Of a DNA stretch of 64,000 bases, positions 53,396-63,037 are shown piece after piece. The stretch covers positions 1-64,000 of the forward strand of contig NZ_SMZR01000003.1 of the NCBI RefSeq assembly GCF_004358665.1. The letters are read 5' to 3'. Positions within the stretch are counted from its first letter, which is position 1. Each line of letters opens with the position of its first letter. Made by a program: the position numbers and the translations under genes. Below the pieces are notes generated by a model. It saw only the letters and a program-made list of their open reading frames with translations. It did no database searches and had not been told where the DNA came from. The DNA comes from Jeotgalibacillus sp. S-D1. Its GTDB lineage: Bacteria > Bacillota > Bacilli > Bacillales > Jeotgalibacillaceae.

Positions 53396-54388
53396 TCACC
53401 CTTCCTGGGATACGGACAACTTCCCTTTTATTTCAAAATGTAAATATTTCTGAACAAGATCAATGGTAATGGATCCAATTCGTTCACCCTGGTCATCTGT
53501 TACGATCACCTGGTCTGCCTCCTGATTTAACAGCATGGAAATTGTATTGCGCAGGTCCTGATTTACATTGATCGTTTTCGTATCTTCGATCGCATCATCA
53601 ATATGCGCAAGTCCGATGACTTCCTGCAGGTTTTTCACCGTATGCAAACTCAAGCTTTTTATGGCACGGTCCTTACCGAAAAATTGGGATACAAATTCAT
53701 TTTTAGGATGCGTCAGCATTTCTGAAGGAGTATCGTATTGCATAATTTCTCCATCACGCAAAAGAACGATTTTATCACCCATTTTGATTGCCTCATCAAT
53801 ATCATGGCTTACAAAAAGAATGGTTTTTTTCACTTCACGCTGAATCTGCAAAAACTCATCTTGTATTTTTTCACGAATAATTGGATCAAGTGCTCCAAAA
53901 GGCTCATCCATTAACATTACAGGCGGATCAGCTGCCAGTGCCCGGACCACACCGATACGCTGCTGCTGGCCTCCTGACAATTCGTGGGGAAATCGTTTGC
54001 GGTATATCTTCGGGTCAAGGCCGATTAATTTCATTAAATAATCAAACCGCTCCCGCTTTTCTTTTTTGGTCCAGCCCAGAAGGTCAGGAACAATCATGAC
54101 ATTTTCCTCAATGGTCATATTCGGAAAAAGACCATTACTTTGAATGACGTATCCGACTTTTCTTCTTAATTCAATGGCATTGAGATCCATGGAATCCTGC
54201 TCATTAATAACGATGTTTCCTTCAGAAATGGATTCAAGTCTGTTAACCATTCTTAAAAGAGTCGTTTTACCGCAGCCTGATGGTCCCAGCAGGACGACGA
54301 TGTTTCCCTTTTCAACAGTAAAATTCAAGTCTTTAACTGCCGTTTTCTCTTCATTGTATCTTTTGGTTACATGATTAAACGTAATCAT
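53396..54388 (-). CDS. Osmoprotectant ABC ATPase (OpuCA type)
   Basis: A 330-residue ATPase. Walker A is GPSGCGKTT, the signature is LSGGQQQR, Walker B is VMLMDEPFGALDP, and the D-loop and H-switch follow. The C-terminal 80 residues look like one CBS motif (INVNQDLRNTISMLLNQEAD), shorter than the two CBS repeats of OpuCA. CBS parts of these ATPases can sense ionic strength or c-di-AMP. The start is ATG 54388 behind GAGAGGTG; 54403 would add five residues. Confidence 0.92.
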   Translation of the reverse strand: MITFNHVTKRYNEEKTAVKDLNFTVEKGNIVVLLGPSGCGKTTLLRMVNRLESISEGNIVINEQDSMDLNAIELRRKVGYVIQSNGLFPNMTIEENVMIVPDLLGWTKKEKRERFDYLMKLIGLDPKIYRKRFPHELSGGQQQRIGVVRALAADPPVMLMDEPFGALDPIIREKIQDEFLQIQREVKKTILFVSHDIDEAIKMGDKIVLLRDGEIMQYDTPSEMLTHPKNEFVSQFFGKDRAIKSLSLHTVKNLQEVIGLAHIDDAIEDTKTINVNQDLRNTISMLLNQEADQVIVTDDQGERIGSITIDLVQKYLHFEIKGKLSVSQEG

Positions 54389-54406
54389 CTTTTCACCTCT
54401 CAACAG

Positions 54407-55060
54407 TTAATTAGCAATACCCTTTGTTGTAAATCGTTTTTGAATAAACAGCAATATAGCGTCTGCAATGATTGCCAATAAAGCAACCGCCAGCGATCCG
54501 CTAATAATCAGATAATTATCGCCTCTGCTGATCCCCTGTGTGATGAGGACGCCGAGTCCTCCGGCACCAATATAAGCAGCAATGACTCCTATTCCGATAT
54601 TAAGAACAACCGCTGTTCGAACGCCTGCCATTATGACGGGCAAAGCATTGGGAATTTCTACTCTTAACAGGCGCTGAGACGTTTTCATGCCCATTCCAAT
54701 TGCAGCATCTCTCATTTCCGGATTTACGTTTTTAATAGCCGTATACGTATTCCTGATAATTGGAAGTTGAGAGTACAGAACTAATGCCACAAAAGCTGGC
54801 AGAAAACCTATTCCCTGATTAATAATGGAAAAAATAGGTATCATTACACCAAAGAGCGCTATGCTCGGAATTGTAAGCGTAACAGAAGCAACTTGAAGAA
54901 CGGTTCCTGCGAGGTATTCATTAGTGGTCAAGTAGATGCCAAGCGGCACACCAATTAATAAAGCAACGATAATAGCAAGAGTGACAAGTATGGCATGGTC
55001 CAGTGTCAGTTCTAAAATGCGGGGTGCATTAATCTCAAGAAATCGTAACCATTCTTCCAA
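54407..55060 (-). CDS. Osmoprotectant ABC permease (OpuCB type)
   Basis: A 217-residue permease with about five membrane segments. NPEMRDAAIGMGMKTSQRLL is the ATPase-contact loop, then RTAVVLNIGIGVIAAYIGAG. It is first in the operon, with the nested palindrome at 55151-55193 upstream, and its length is standard for OpuCB. Confidence 0.92.
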   Translation of the reverse strand: MEEWLRFLEINAPRILELTLDHAILVTLAIIVALLIGVPLGIYLTTNEYLAGTVLQVASVTLTIPSIALFGVMIPIFSIINQGIGFLPAFVALVLYSQLPIIRNTYTAIKNVNPEMRDAAIGMGMKTSQRLLRVEIPNALPVIMAGVRTAVVLNIGIGVIAAYIGAGGLGVLITQGISRGDNYLIISGSLAVALLAIIADAILLFIQKRFTTKGIAN

Positions 55061-55150
55061 AACAAATAACCTCCCTTCCTGTAAAAGAGAGCAAGTTAAA
55101 GCTCTCTGGGTTTATTATGGTCAGGTAAACAAGAAATAATTTATTTTCTC

Positions 55151-55193
55151 ATTATGTTAACCATTATGACAATTGTATCATAGTTAACATAAT
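55151..55193. promoter_or_regulatory. Nested palindromic operator upstream of the osmoprotectant operon
   Basis: ATTATGTTAAC (55151-55161) and GTTAACATAAT (55183-55193) form the outer arms. An inner palindrome TATGACAATTGTATCATA shares the same centre near 55172. Position about 90 bp upstream of the first permease start suits a GbsR/OpcR-type repressor site, though the regulator is not in the window. Confidence 0.65.
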
Positions 55194-55263
55194 TATTTAG
55201 GAATATACCCTGGTTTTCTTCAAATAGCTCGTTTTTTCGAGAAAATTCGACAGCAAATTTCGC

Positions 55264-55297
55264 TAAAAAGGGGATCTTTTTAAGATCCCCTTTTAGT
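55264..55297 (-). terminator. Terminator of the pxp operon
   Basis: AAAAGGGGATC and GATCCCCTTTT pair around a T-rich loop, with T residues on the minus strand. Confidence 0.85.
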
Positions 55298-55320
55298 GCA
55301 GCTTATTTGGTTTCAGGTTA

Positions 55321-56511
55321 TTAAGAGAATAATTTAGGGATGCCATTAATTAACGTATAGCCGCCCATGTAAGACATCATTATAACAATGATGATACCAA
55401 AAACAGTCATCCAAATTGGATGCTTATAATCTCCCACGATTTTTGCTTTGTGGGCCCCAATCAGCATAACACCAAGTGAGATCGGAAGAATAAGTCCATT
55501 GACTGAACCAACCAGAATTAAAATGGTTACCGGCTGACCGACGATAACAAACACGGTTGTTGAAATAACAATAAAGCTGACGATCAGCCATTTCTCATAC
55601 TTCTCAAAAATAGGGCTGAAGGTTTTGATAAAGGACACTGACGTATAAGCTGCCCCTACCACAGAAGTTACAGCGGCAGACCACATAACTACCCCAAAGA
55701 TTTTATAGCCGATGTTTCCTGCTGCAAGTTGAAATACAGATGCAGGCGGATTACTTGGATCAATTTGAAGACCTTGTGCAACAATCCCGAAAGTAGCCAG
55801 GAAAAGGAAAATACGCATGATTGACGCAATACCAATGGCAGAGATTGAACTCTTTGTTACTTCTCCAAGGTTTTCTTTTCCTTTCAGCCCTGCATCAAGA
55901 AGGCGATGTCCTCCGGCGAATGTTATATATCCCCCTACTGTTCCCCCAACCAGGGTTACGATGGCAAGTATATCAATTGTTTCCGGAATAAATGTGCGCG
56001 TTATGGCCTCCCCTATCGGCGGCTGTGACTGAAACATAACAAAAATGGTTAAACCGATCATCAAAAATCCAAGGATTTGAGTAAAACGGTCCATCAGTTT
56101 TCCTGCTTCTTTAACAAGGAATATTCCAACTGCCACAATTCCGCTGAACAGCGCGCCCATTTCTGGAGAAACCCCAAACAGCACATTGGTTCCCAAACCG
56201 GCTCCGCCGATATTTCCAATATTAAACGCAAGTCCACCCATTACAATTAATACGGCAAGAAAGTATCCCAGTCCCGGTAAAACAAGATTGGCTATTTCCT
56301 GCGCCCTTTTTTCAGACACTGCAATAATGCGCCAGATATTCATCTGTGCACCGATATCAATAATAATGGAAATTAAAATAACAAATCCAAAGCTTGCGGC
56401 CAGTGTCTGGGTAAATGTAGTTGTCTGAGTTAAGAAACCTGGCCCAATCGCAGACGTAGCCATTAAAAACGCTGCACCCAGTAAAATACTGCGGTTTGAT
56501 TCTTTCTTCAT
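55321..56511 (-). CDS. ycsG: NRAMP-fold transporter, YcsG-like
   Basis: A 396-residue protein with about 11 membrane segments, resembling B. subtilis YcsG. It has the NRAMP fold but lacks its metal site: where helix 1 should read DPGN it has GPGF (MATSAIGPGFLTQ), and where helix 6 should carry MPH it has GGTVGGYITFAGGHR. It sits downstream of pxpA by about 30 bp in the 5-oxoprolinase operon. Carriage of 5-oxoproline or a related small molecule is inferred; metal transport looks unlikely. Confidence 0.85.
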   Translation of the reverse strand: MKKESNRSILLGAAFLMATSAIGPGFLTQTTTFTQTLAASFGFVILISIIIDIGAQMNIWRIIAVSEKRAQEIANLVLPGLGYFLAVLIVMGGLAFNIGNIGGAGLGTNVLFGVSPEMGALFSGIVAVGIFLVKEAGKLMDRFTQILGFLMIGLTIFVMFQSQPPIGEAITRTFIPETIDILAIVTLVGGTVGGYITFAGGHRLLDAGLKGKENLGEVTKSSISAIGIASIMRIFLFLATFGIVAQGLQIDPSNPPASVFQLAAGNIGYKIFGVVMWSAAVTSVVGAAYTSVSFIKTFSPIFEKYEKWLIVSFIVISTTVFVIVGQPVTILILVGSVNGLILPISLGVMLIGAHKAKIVGDYKHPIWMTVFGIIIVIMMSYMGGYTLINGIPKLFS

Positions 56512-56540
56512 TGTCGTTGCCTCACTTTACTAAAAGATGG

Positions 56541-57302
56541 TTATTTCCCTATACTCACTAACTCAATGCCTTCTGCTTGAAGTGATTCATTAATCTGTCT
56601 GGCAAAAGTTAAAGCATGAGAACCATCACCATGGATACATACAGTATCTGCCTGAATCGTGATGTCCATTCCTGCTGTTGAGCAAACCTTTTGTTCCTTA
56701 ATCATGCGGACGACCTGTGCAACCGCCAAGTGATCATCTTCTATTAAAGCGTTTTCTTCTGTTCGTGATGTAAGTTCACCTGTTGACTGATAAGTCCGGT
56801 CAGAAAATACTTCACTGGCTGTTTTCAGACCGATCTTGTTACCTGCTTTAATCAGTTCACCTCCTGATAAACCAAATAGAACAAGCTCGCTGTCCACATC
56901 ATAAACTGCTTTTGCAATTGCGTGCGCCAGCAATGGATCGCGTGCTGCCATATTATATAAGGCGCCATGGGGTTTTACATGCTGAAGTTTTGCCCCTGAC
57001 GCTTTTACAAAACCGTGCAGGGCTCCGATTTGGTAAACAACCAGATCATACGCCTCATTAGGAGAAACGGCGATGTTTCGTCTGCCAAAGCCCGCCACGT
57101 CATTAAATCCAGGGTGAGCACCAATGCCCACTCCTTTTTTCAAGGCAAGGTTGACCGTTTTTTTCATTGTCGATGGATCACCTGCATGAAAACCGCAGGC
57201 AATGTTTGCAGAGGTGACGTAGTTTAAAATTTCTTCATCGTTCCCCATCTTGTATGCCCCAAAACTCTCGCCCATATCACAATTCAGATCAACCCGCAGC
57301 AT
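56541..57302 (-). CDS. pxpA: 5-oxoprolinase subunit A
   Basis: A 253-residue LamB/YcsF protein. [14 protein letters not shown] at the start, [23 protein letters not shown] and [10 protein letters not shown] are invariant family blocks. With PxpB and PxpC it forms the ATP-dependent prokaryotic 5-oxoprolinase, opening 5-oxoproline to glutamate. The start is ATG 57302 behind GTGGAGGAG; it overlaps pxpC by 14 bp. Confidence 0.95.
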   Translation of the reverse strand: MLRVDLNCDMGESFGAYKMGNDEEILNYVTSANIACGFHAGDPSTMKKTVNLALKKGVGIGAHPGFNDVAGFGRRNIAVSPNEAYDLVVYQIGALHGFVKASGAKLQHVKPHGALYNMAARDPLLAHAIAKAVYDVDSELVLFGLSGGELIKAGNKIGLKTASEVFSDRTYQSTGELTSRTEENALIEDDHLAVAQVVRMIKEQKVCSTAGMDITIQADTVCIHGDGSHALTFARQINESLQAEGIELVSIGK

Positions 57303-58311
57303 GATTATCTCCTCCACTCTCTATTTTCCGGTCAATGATCCATTTTAATTCACGAATATCCTGCTCTCTTTTAAGCAGAGAGCACTGAGCCTCTTCATGT
57401 GATATTTCCTTAAAATGAATCGTTTCTCCAGGTTTCTTTTGAACTAAAGCAGGCAGATCCACGGAACTTACTTGACCAATCTTCGGATAGCCGCCAATGG
57501 TCTGGCGGTCTGCCAGCAGGATGATAGCCTGGCCGTCAGCCGGTACTTGTATTGTGCCAAATGCTACAGCCTCTGAGAGCAAGTCCTCCGACACCGTGCG
57601 CTTCAATTCTGTTCCGTCAAGACGAAATCCCATTCGGTCAGATTGTGGTGAGACCTTAAATGGTTTTTCCCAGAAATCCTGCTGGCTGTCAGGAGCAAAT
57701 TCATCATACTGCCTGCCCTTCATAACCCGGAGTGAAGAACCGTAGTAGATTTCATGAAGATAGACCTTTGAAATTGACCATCTGGATGTAAACGATTTTC
57801 CAACTTTTTTGGTTAAACTTAATATGATTTGTTTGGATTTTTGGGATAACGGATTGTTTTGGATGACATCTTCTTTATCTAATGTCCGGCCATTTAACCC
57901 TCCAATTTGTGCCCGAAGATAGGTGGATTTGCTATTCATCACAATCGGCAAATCCAGCCCGCCGCCAACCGCAATGACTGCTCTGCATCCCTTTTTACTA
58001 AACTTCATATGCAGGGTGGTGCCTTGTTTAACGAAAACAGGCCTCCATGTGGGACACGGTTCGCCATCAAGCTGCGCTGAGAAGTCAGCGCCGCAAATAG
58101 CGATCAGCCCATCTTTTTCAAATTCCAATGTTGGACCAGTGAGCGTAACTTCAATCACTGCCTCCCTCTCTTCATTGCCTACCAGGATATTAGCAATGCG
58201 GTATGCGAATGTATCCATTACCCCGCTGGCAATTACACCGTATTGCTGAAACCCGTTGCGCCCCTCATCTTGAATGGTCGAGAGAAGACCTGGTTCAATG
58301 ACTCGAATCAT
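57289..58311 (-). CDS. pxpC: 5-oxoprolinase subunit C (KipA-type)
   Basis: A 340-residue carboxyltransferase-like protein. [20 protein letters not shown] at the N-terminus and [20 protein letters not shown] at the C-terminus are typical of KipA/PxpC. It overlaps pxpB by 4 bp and pxpA by 14 bp, so the three are tightly coupled. The B. subtilis homologue KipA also binds the kinase inhibitor KipI. Confidence 0.94.
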   Translation of the reverse strand: MIRVIEPGLLSTIQDEGRNGFQQYGVIASGVMDTFAYRIANILVGNEEREAVIEVTLTGPTLEFEKDGLIAICGADFSAQLDGEPCPTWRPVFVKQGTTLHMKFSKKGCRAVIAVGGGLDLPIVMNSKSTYLRAQIGGLNGRTLDKEDVIQNNPLSQKSKQIILSLTKKVGKSFTSRWSISKVYLHEIYYGSSLRVMKGRQYDEFAPDSQQDFWEKPFKVSPQSDRMGFRLDGTELKRTVSEDLLSEAVAFGTIQVPADGQAIILLADRQTIGGYPKIGQVSSVDLPALVQKKPGETIHFKEISHEEAQCSLLKREQDIRELKWIIDRKIESGGDNHAAG

Positions 58312-59012
58312 TTTCTTCTCCCCTTTCTTTCTTTAAACTCTTCTTCTGTAATCGAGTAAAATGTTACTACATCTCCCGCCTGCAAAAGTGTAGGCTCTTC
58401 CTCGTTTTCAGGACGAAATAATTTTTCAGGCGTTTGCCCGATAATTTGCCAGCCTCCAGGTGTTTCGATGGGATAAACCCCCGTCTGTTTTCCGGCAATT
58501 CCCACTGACCCAGCGGATATTTTCATTCTCGGCTTAGCTTTCCTTGGAGTGGCAATTTTTTCATTCATCCCTCCTATGTATGGGAAGCCAGGTGCAAAAC
58601 CCAGCATATACACAGTGTAGGTTGATTCGGTATGTAATTGGATCACTTCTTCTTTTGTTATTTTGTGATAATCAGCTACCTCCTCCAGGTCAGGTCCCGT
58701 TTCTCCTCCATAAAAGACCGGAATTCTGATTGTTCGGGAAGAAGCATCTGCTGCTGTTTCCATTCCCTTTAATATGCGGGTTATTTCATTGGAAACGTAC
58801 TCGTACGGTGAAGAATGTCCTGCTAGTTTACGAATATCATAATGCACAGCAACTGAGGCAAATGCGGGTACAAGCTCAGTAAGCCAGTTTGGCTCCTCAT
58901 TTTCAAGAACGCTTTTCACTTGCTGAACAGCGGCGTGAATGGAATGATTCACTTCTTGAGGGAATTCAATTAGTATAGCCTGGTCACCAAGCGGATGAAG
59001 TGAATGATCCAT
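58308..59012 (-). CDS. pxpB: 5-oxoprolinase subunit B (KipI-type)
   Basis: A 234-residue cyclophilin-like-domain protein. GFAPGFPYIGGM, ATPRKAKPRMKISAGSVGIA and TPGGWQIIGQTP are conserved blocks. In B. subtilis KipI inhibits the sporulation kinase KinA. Here the operon has the catalytic subunits but no kipR regulator in view. It is first in the unit. Confidence 0.94.
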   Translation of the reverse strand: MDHSLHPLGDQAILIEFPQEVNHSIHAAVQQVKSVLENEEPNWLTELVPAFASVAVHYDIRKLAGHSSPYEYVSNEITRILKGMETAADASSRTIRIPVFYGGETGPDLEEVADYHKITKEEVIQLHTESTYTVYMLGFAPGFPYIGGMNEKIATPRKAKPRMKISAGSVGIAGKQTGVYPIETPGGWQIIGQTPEKLFRPENEEEPTLLQAGDVVTFYSITEEEFKERKGRRK

Positions 59013-59198
59013 AAAATAACTCCTTTTTATACATTTTTCTGAATAATTATATGAAGCATTGTACCGTATTTCTGCGCTTTAAATCAACTTCTCAGATGAT
59101 AACCGCAACTTTCCCACCGAATAAATGATAATTAAAAACAGTTAGTGAATTTATTGTAAATTAGAAACGATTTTATATGTTAAAATGTGGTTAAGTCT

Positions 59199-59240
59199 GG
59201 TTAAAAAACAGCCACCTCCAATATCAGAAAAGTGGCTGCT
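59199..59240 (-). terminator. Terminator of the VanZ-like gene
   Basis: On the minus strand CAGCCAC and GTGGCTG pair around about 16 bases, followed by TTTTTT. Confidence 0.75.
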
Positions 59241-59243
59241 TAG

Positions 59244-59807
59244 TTAGTTGATACGATGTTCAGTTTTGATCGTTTTTTTTATTTTTCTTCCCCTGATCGC
59301 TTTAAAAATCAGAAAAACAATCAGACCCCCTGCTGTGTTCATAATTAAATCGTCCGTATTAAATCCCCGCGTACGGATTAATCCTGAATAAGACAGGATG
59401 AGCTGAAGCGTCTCGATCGTCAGGCTGGCTCCAAATAACAGAAACGCACCCTTCCAGCGTTTTACTTTAAAAAGAAAAGCCAGAAAAAATCCTCCGGGCA
59501 TGAGCAGGAGAAAATTGTAAAAGGTAAGTCTCGCATTATTGTAGAAGGACCAGCTTTCATAATTTGTATAGGTGCTCCATTCTTTTACAAAGTAAAAGGG
59601 CTCAAGCTGAACCTGGATGAATGGATCCTCAGCAGGAGGAAACAAGATGGCTCCCAATGTTAATTGGGCAACGACCGAAACGTATAAAATAAAACAGTAA
59701 TACAGGAGTCTTTTAACGAATCTTCGTTTCTTAACCATATCTCTTATCACAATACTAATAAATATAATAATTCCAATCAGCATGACAGGCACAGTGGTAT
59801 GCTCCAT
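59244..59807 (-). CDS. VanZ-family membrane protein
   Basis: A 187-residue protein with about five membrane helices. LTFYNFLLLMPGGFFLAFLF, LTIETLQLILSYSGLIRTRG and FNTDDLIMNTAGGLIVFLIF are the VanZ domain blocks. The family includes the teicoplanin-resistance protein VanZ, but most members are of unknown role and not tied to resistance. GAGAGTG precedes the ATG. Confidence 0.9.
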   Translation of the reverse strand: MEHTTVPVMLIGIIIFISIVIRDMVKKRRFVKRLLYYCFILYVSVVAQLTLGAILFPPAEDPFIQVQLEPFYFVKEWSTYTNYESWSFYNNARLTFYNFLLLMPGGFFLAFLFKVKRWKGAFLLFGASLTIETLQLILSYSGLIRTRGFNTDDLIMNTAGGLIVFLIFKAIRGRKIKKTIKTEHRIN

Positions 59808-59959
59808 TTTTTCACACTCTCAATCTCTGTAACAATAATTACTTTCATCTTATTCTATATTATTTTCACCGTATATAAAAAAAGATTTGCAAAATGGAAA
59901 CTTTTTTCATTGATGGCAGTCTGTTTAAATAGGAAGGTTTTTAAAGGAGAGGGACACAA

Positions 59960-60088
59960 ATGAGCCGCAGGATGGGAGATATCGTTTTATTCGTTTTTGG
60001 TATTATGACCTTGATTGTCTTAGTTTTTTTGATTGCAGTGTTTTTATTCAGGGGAAGCCTGATGGATCTTGTAATGGCACTGTTTTAG
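59960..60088 (+). CDS. 42-residue single-helix membrane peptide
   Basis: A 42-codon frame with a strong AAAGGAGAGG ribosome site ten bases upstream. Sequence begins MSRRMGDIVLFVFG, runs through one long hydrophobic helix (TLIVLVFLIAVFLF) and ends FRGSLMDLVMALF. A terminator follows. The clean signals favour a real small gene; I know no family name. Confidence 0.6.
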   Translation: MSRRMGDIVLFVFGIMTLIVLVFLIAVFLFRGSLMDLVMALF

Positions 60089-60099
60089 GGAAAATAACA

Positions 60100-60138
60100 G
60101 AAAAAAACCACAACAGGATTACTGCTGTGATTTTTTGA
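60100..60138. terminator. Bidirectional terminator
   Basis: AAAACCACAACAG and CTGCTGTGATTTTTT pair around GATTA with A and T tracts outside, between the 42-residue frame and bdh. Confidence 0.75.
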
Positions 60139-60144
60139 CCTGTG

Positions 60145-60921
60145 TTATTGGGCTGTATATCCTCCGTCCAATGCTACTGCCTGTCCGGTCACTCCCTTTG
60201 CCTTATCGCTCGATAGAAACAACGCGTAGTCCGCTATTTCCTGCACATCGAGAAGCCGTTTTTGCGGGACCAGCGGATAAATGACTTCCTCCAGTACCTT
60301 CTCTAATGAAATATTGCGATTTTGGGCTAAATCACCGAGCTGATTTCGTACCAGCGGAGTATCGACATACCCGGGGCAAATAGCATTTACAGTGATGCCA
60401 TGTTCTGCTCCTTCGAGTGCTGCAACTTTTGTTAATCCGATTACTCCGTGCTTCGCGCTGTTATAAGCTGCTTTCCCTGCAAAGCCCACCAGGCCATTTA
60501 TGGATGCCATATTAATAATTCTTCCAGTCCCCTGGCGTTTCATGATTGGAAAAACGTACTTGGTTGCCATAAACGGTGCAATCAGCATAATTCTGGTCAG
60601 CAGTTCGAATTTTTCTGTCGGAAAGTCTTCAATTGCAGAAACATGCTGCATGCCGGCATTATTAATCAGCACGTCAAGCCTTCCATAGTGGCGGACTGTG
60701 TGGTCAATAGACCCTTGGAGCTCCTCTTCAGCTGTCACATCACATTTAAGACCTATGCAGTCATACCCTTGCTCTGCCAGCCTTTGCGCTGCCTCTTTTA
60801 CAGCTTCTTCATTTATATCTGTCAGTACGATTTTTGCACCTTCTTTAGCAAAAACCATGCCAATCTCATAGCCGATTCCGCTTGCAGCACCTGTAATAAA
60901 TACGACCTTATTTTCAACCAT
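60145..60921 (-). CDS. 3-hydroxybutyrate dehydrogenase (SDR family)
   Basis: A 258-residue short-chain dehydrogenase. The cofactor loop is TGAASGIGYEIG near residue 9, NNAGMQHV follows near residue 88, catalytic Ser lies in MASINGLVG and the YNSAKHG motif gives Tyr/Lys. Its place with an acetoacetate CoA-transferase and a GntP-type carrier fits D-3-hydroxybutyrate oxidation to acetoacetate. The start is ATG 60921 behind GGGGAGG. Confidence 0.9.
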   Translation of the reverse strand: MVENKVVFITGAASGIGYEIGMVFAKEGAKIVLTDINEEAVKEAAQRLAEQGYDCIGLKCDVTAEEELQGSIDHTVRHYGRLDVLINNAGMQHVSAIEDFPTEKFELLTRIMLIAPFMATKYVFPIMKRQGTGRIINMASINGLVGFAGKAAYNSAKHGVIGLTKVAALEGAEHGITVNAICPGYVDTPLVRNQLGDLAQNRNISLEKVLEEVIYPLVPQKRLLDVQEIADYALFLSSDKAKGVTGQAVALDGGYTAQ

Positions 60922-60961
60922 TATCGTTCCTCCCCTCAAGCTGCTCTGGTAATTCGCTCTT

Positions 60962-62290
60962 TTATATACCTAATCCCAGAGAAAACAGTGCGATAGCGAT
61001 CGCCAGTCCAATGAGCGGCACAATCACTGTGACAATACCGACTGGACCATAAGCGGCCTTATGCGTTTCTCCACAGATGCCCCGAATTGTCGTCACGACA
61101 TACCCGTTATGAGGAAGAGAATCAAGTGCACCTGAAGAAATAGCAACAGTCCGGTGAAGGGCTTCCGCATTTACTCCCATATCTAAATAATGCGGCGCAA
61201 TGAGTGGCAAGGCGATGACCTGTCCACCTGATGAAGATCCTGTAATTCCCGCAATGACACTAACGGCAATGGCACCTCCAAGCAACGGGCTGCCCGGAAT
61301 ACTTGTCATGGCATCAACTGCCACGTTAAATGCGGGCACAGCCTTCGCTACACCTCCAAAACCGACCACTGCAGCTGTATTGCCGATTGCAATCAGCGCA
61401 CCGATTGTTCCCTCTGACATTGCTTTACCGAAATTTAAAAAATATTTTCTGTTTAATAAATAAGTAGTAATAATACCGCCCAATAAAGCAATAATGAGTG
61501 CAGATGTCATTAGTTGGTCGTGGAAAACAAATGAGATGACCAGAACAACCAGTAAAGGGATTGCTCCCATAAAAGGTTTCGGAAGCTCACGGTCTGCCAC
61601 TACAGGGTCACTTTCACGCGCTTCAAACCGTTCTCCCTTGCCTACTGCTTTATTAATCATTCGTTTCAGCCACCAATAGCCGAATACTGCCATAAATACA
61701 GCAACGATAAGACTCACTTCCCAGCCTGCATAAGGACTGGTTCCCAGATGTTCAATCGGAATCCAGTTTTGTATCTCAGGTGAGCCTGCTGAAGTCATGG
61801 TAAAGGTCACCGACCCGAATGCCAGAGCAGCAGGGATAAACCTTCTTGGCAAATCTGCTTGTTTAAACAAACTAAGCGCCATTGGATAAACAGAGAATGC
61901 AACTACAAATAAACTGACTCCCCCGTAGGTTAAAACCGCACAGGCAAGTACAATGGCAAGAACAGCCTTTTTTATGCCGAATTTTTGAACAAGCCATTTG
62001 GATACACTGTCCGCCGCTCCGCTGTCCTCCATAACCTTTCCAAAAATGGCTCCAAGTAAGAACATCGGAAACCATGAGGTGATGAAGCCTGAAAATCCAG
62101 TCATGTAATTTGTTAAGAAATTGGACTCCCCTTCAGCCACCAGTTGCGGGAACAGCGGCATCCCGCTTAAAAGAGCCACAAAAAGAGCACAAAGCGGACC
62201 CGCAACAAGTAAATTCATTCCTCTCATCGTTAATACAATAAGTAAAATCAGACCGCCTGCCAAACCAATCATACTCAACACACTTAACAT
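60962..62290 (-). CDS. GntP-family permease, likely for hydroxybutyrate
   Basis: A 442-residue carrier with about 12 membrane segments, of the GntP family. AITGSSSGGQVIALPLIAPH and SSGALDSLPHNGYVVTTIRG are typical. Members next to ScoAB and a hydroxybutyrate dehydrogenase are annotated as D-beta-hydroxybutyrate permeases. It lies 40 bp before bdh on the same strand. Confidence 0.88.
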   Translation of the reverse strand: MLSVLSMIGLAGGLILLIVLTMRGMNLLVAGPLCALFVALLSGMPLFPQLVAEGESNFLTNYMTGFSGFITSWFPMFLLGAIFGKVMEDSGAADSVSKWLVQKFGIKKAVLAIVLACAVLTYGGVSLFVVAFSVYPMALSLFKQADLPRRFIPAALAFGSVTFTMTSAGSPEIQNWIPIEHLGTSPYAGWEVSLIVAVFMAVFGYWWLKRMINKAVGKGERFEARESDPVVADRELPKPFMGAIPLLVVLVISFVFHDQLMTSALIIALLGGIITTYLLNRKYFLNFGKAMSEGTIGALIAIGNTAAVVGFGGVAKAVPAFNVAVDAMTSIPGSPLLGGAIAVSVIAGITGSSSGGQVIALPLIAPHYLDMGVNAEALHRTVAISSGALDSLPHNGYVVTTIRGICGETHKAAYGPVGIVTVIVPLIGLAIAIALFSLGLGI

Positions 62291-62341
62291 ACCTTTTCCC
62301 CCTCGTGTTGCATTATGTAATGATGGAAGGATCCATGCTGT

Positions 62342-63016
62342 TTAATACGCTTCAGCTTTTACTGCTTCACTGACCAGCAGTTTTGCGTCTGTCGACTTCA
62401 GCACTTCCTCCACCGTCCAGCCCTTTGCTGTTTCCAAAAGAACCAGCCCCTCAGGTGTAACTTCGATTACTGCCCGTTCTGTAATAATCCGGTCTACTAC
62501 CCCTTTGCCGGTTAGCGGCAGGGTACAGGACTTTACGATCTTGGATGAGCCTTCCCTGTTGGCATGCTCCATAATGACCACCGTTTTCTTAGCGCCGTGA
62601 ACAAGGTCCATAGCACCGCCCATCCCCTTTATCATTTTTCCCGGGATCATCCAATTGGCAAGATCCCCTTGCTCGTCTGCTTCCATCCCGCCTAAAATAG
62701 CAATATCAATATGACCGCCTCTTATCATGGCAAATGATTCGGCACTATCGAAATAGGAAGCCCCCTGAATCGCTGTAACCGTCTCTTTTCCGGCATTAAT
62801 CAAATCAGGATCCAGTTCATCTTCTGTCGGGTAGGCACCAATGCCAAGCAGTCCATTTTCTGATTGCAGAACAACCTCTTTCCCATCAGATAAATGGTTT
62901 GCGATCAGAGTAGGCATTCCGATACCTAAATTCACATAGAAACCGCTTTCAATTTCCTGTTCAGCTCTTTTTGCTATTTTCTCTCTAACTTCATGCTTGT
63001 TTAATGTTATGGCCAT
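62342..63016 (-). CDS. scoB: Succinyl-CoA:3-ketoacid CoA-transferase subunit B
   Basis: A 224-residue class I CoA-transferase beta subunit. The catalytic Glu is in [11 protein letters not shown] near residue 53, and [14 protein letters not shown] is conserved. It activates acetoacetate with CoA from succinyl-CoA, together with ScoA. AGGAGGG precedes the ATG; it starts 21 bp after scoA. Confidence 0.95.
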   Translation of the reverse strand: MAITLNKHEVREKIAKRAEQEIESGFYVNLGIGMPTLIANHLSDGKEVVLQSENGLLGIGAYPTEDELDPDLINAGKETVTAIQGASYFDSAESFAMIRGGHIDIAILGGMEADEQGDLANWMIPGKMIKGMGGAMDLVHGAKKTVVIMEHANREGSSKIVKSCTLPLTGKGVVDRIITERAVIEVTPEGLVLLETAKGWTVEEVLKSTDAKLLVSEAVKAEAY

Positions 63017-63037
63017 CCATTTTCCCTCCTTTGTTCG

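Noticed and set aside
55321-56511. Manganese/iron transporter (MntH)
   Set aside because: Both metal-binding motifs of NRAMP carriers are missing, and the operon is for 5-oxoproline.
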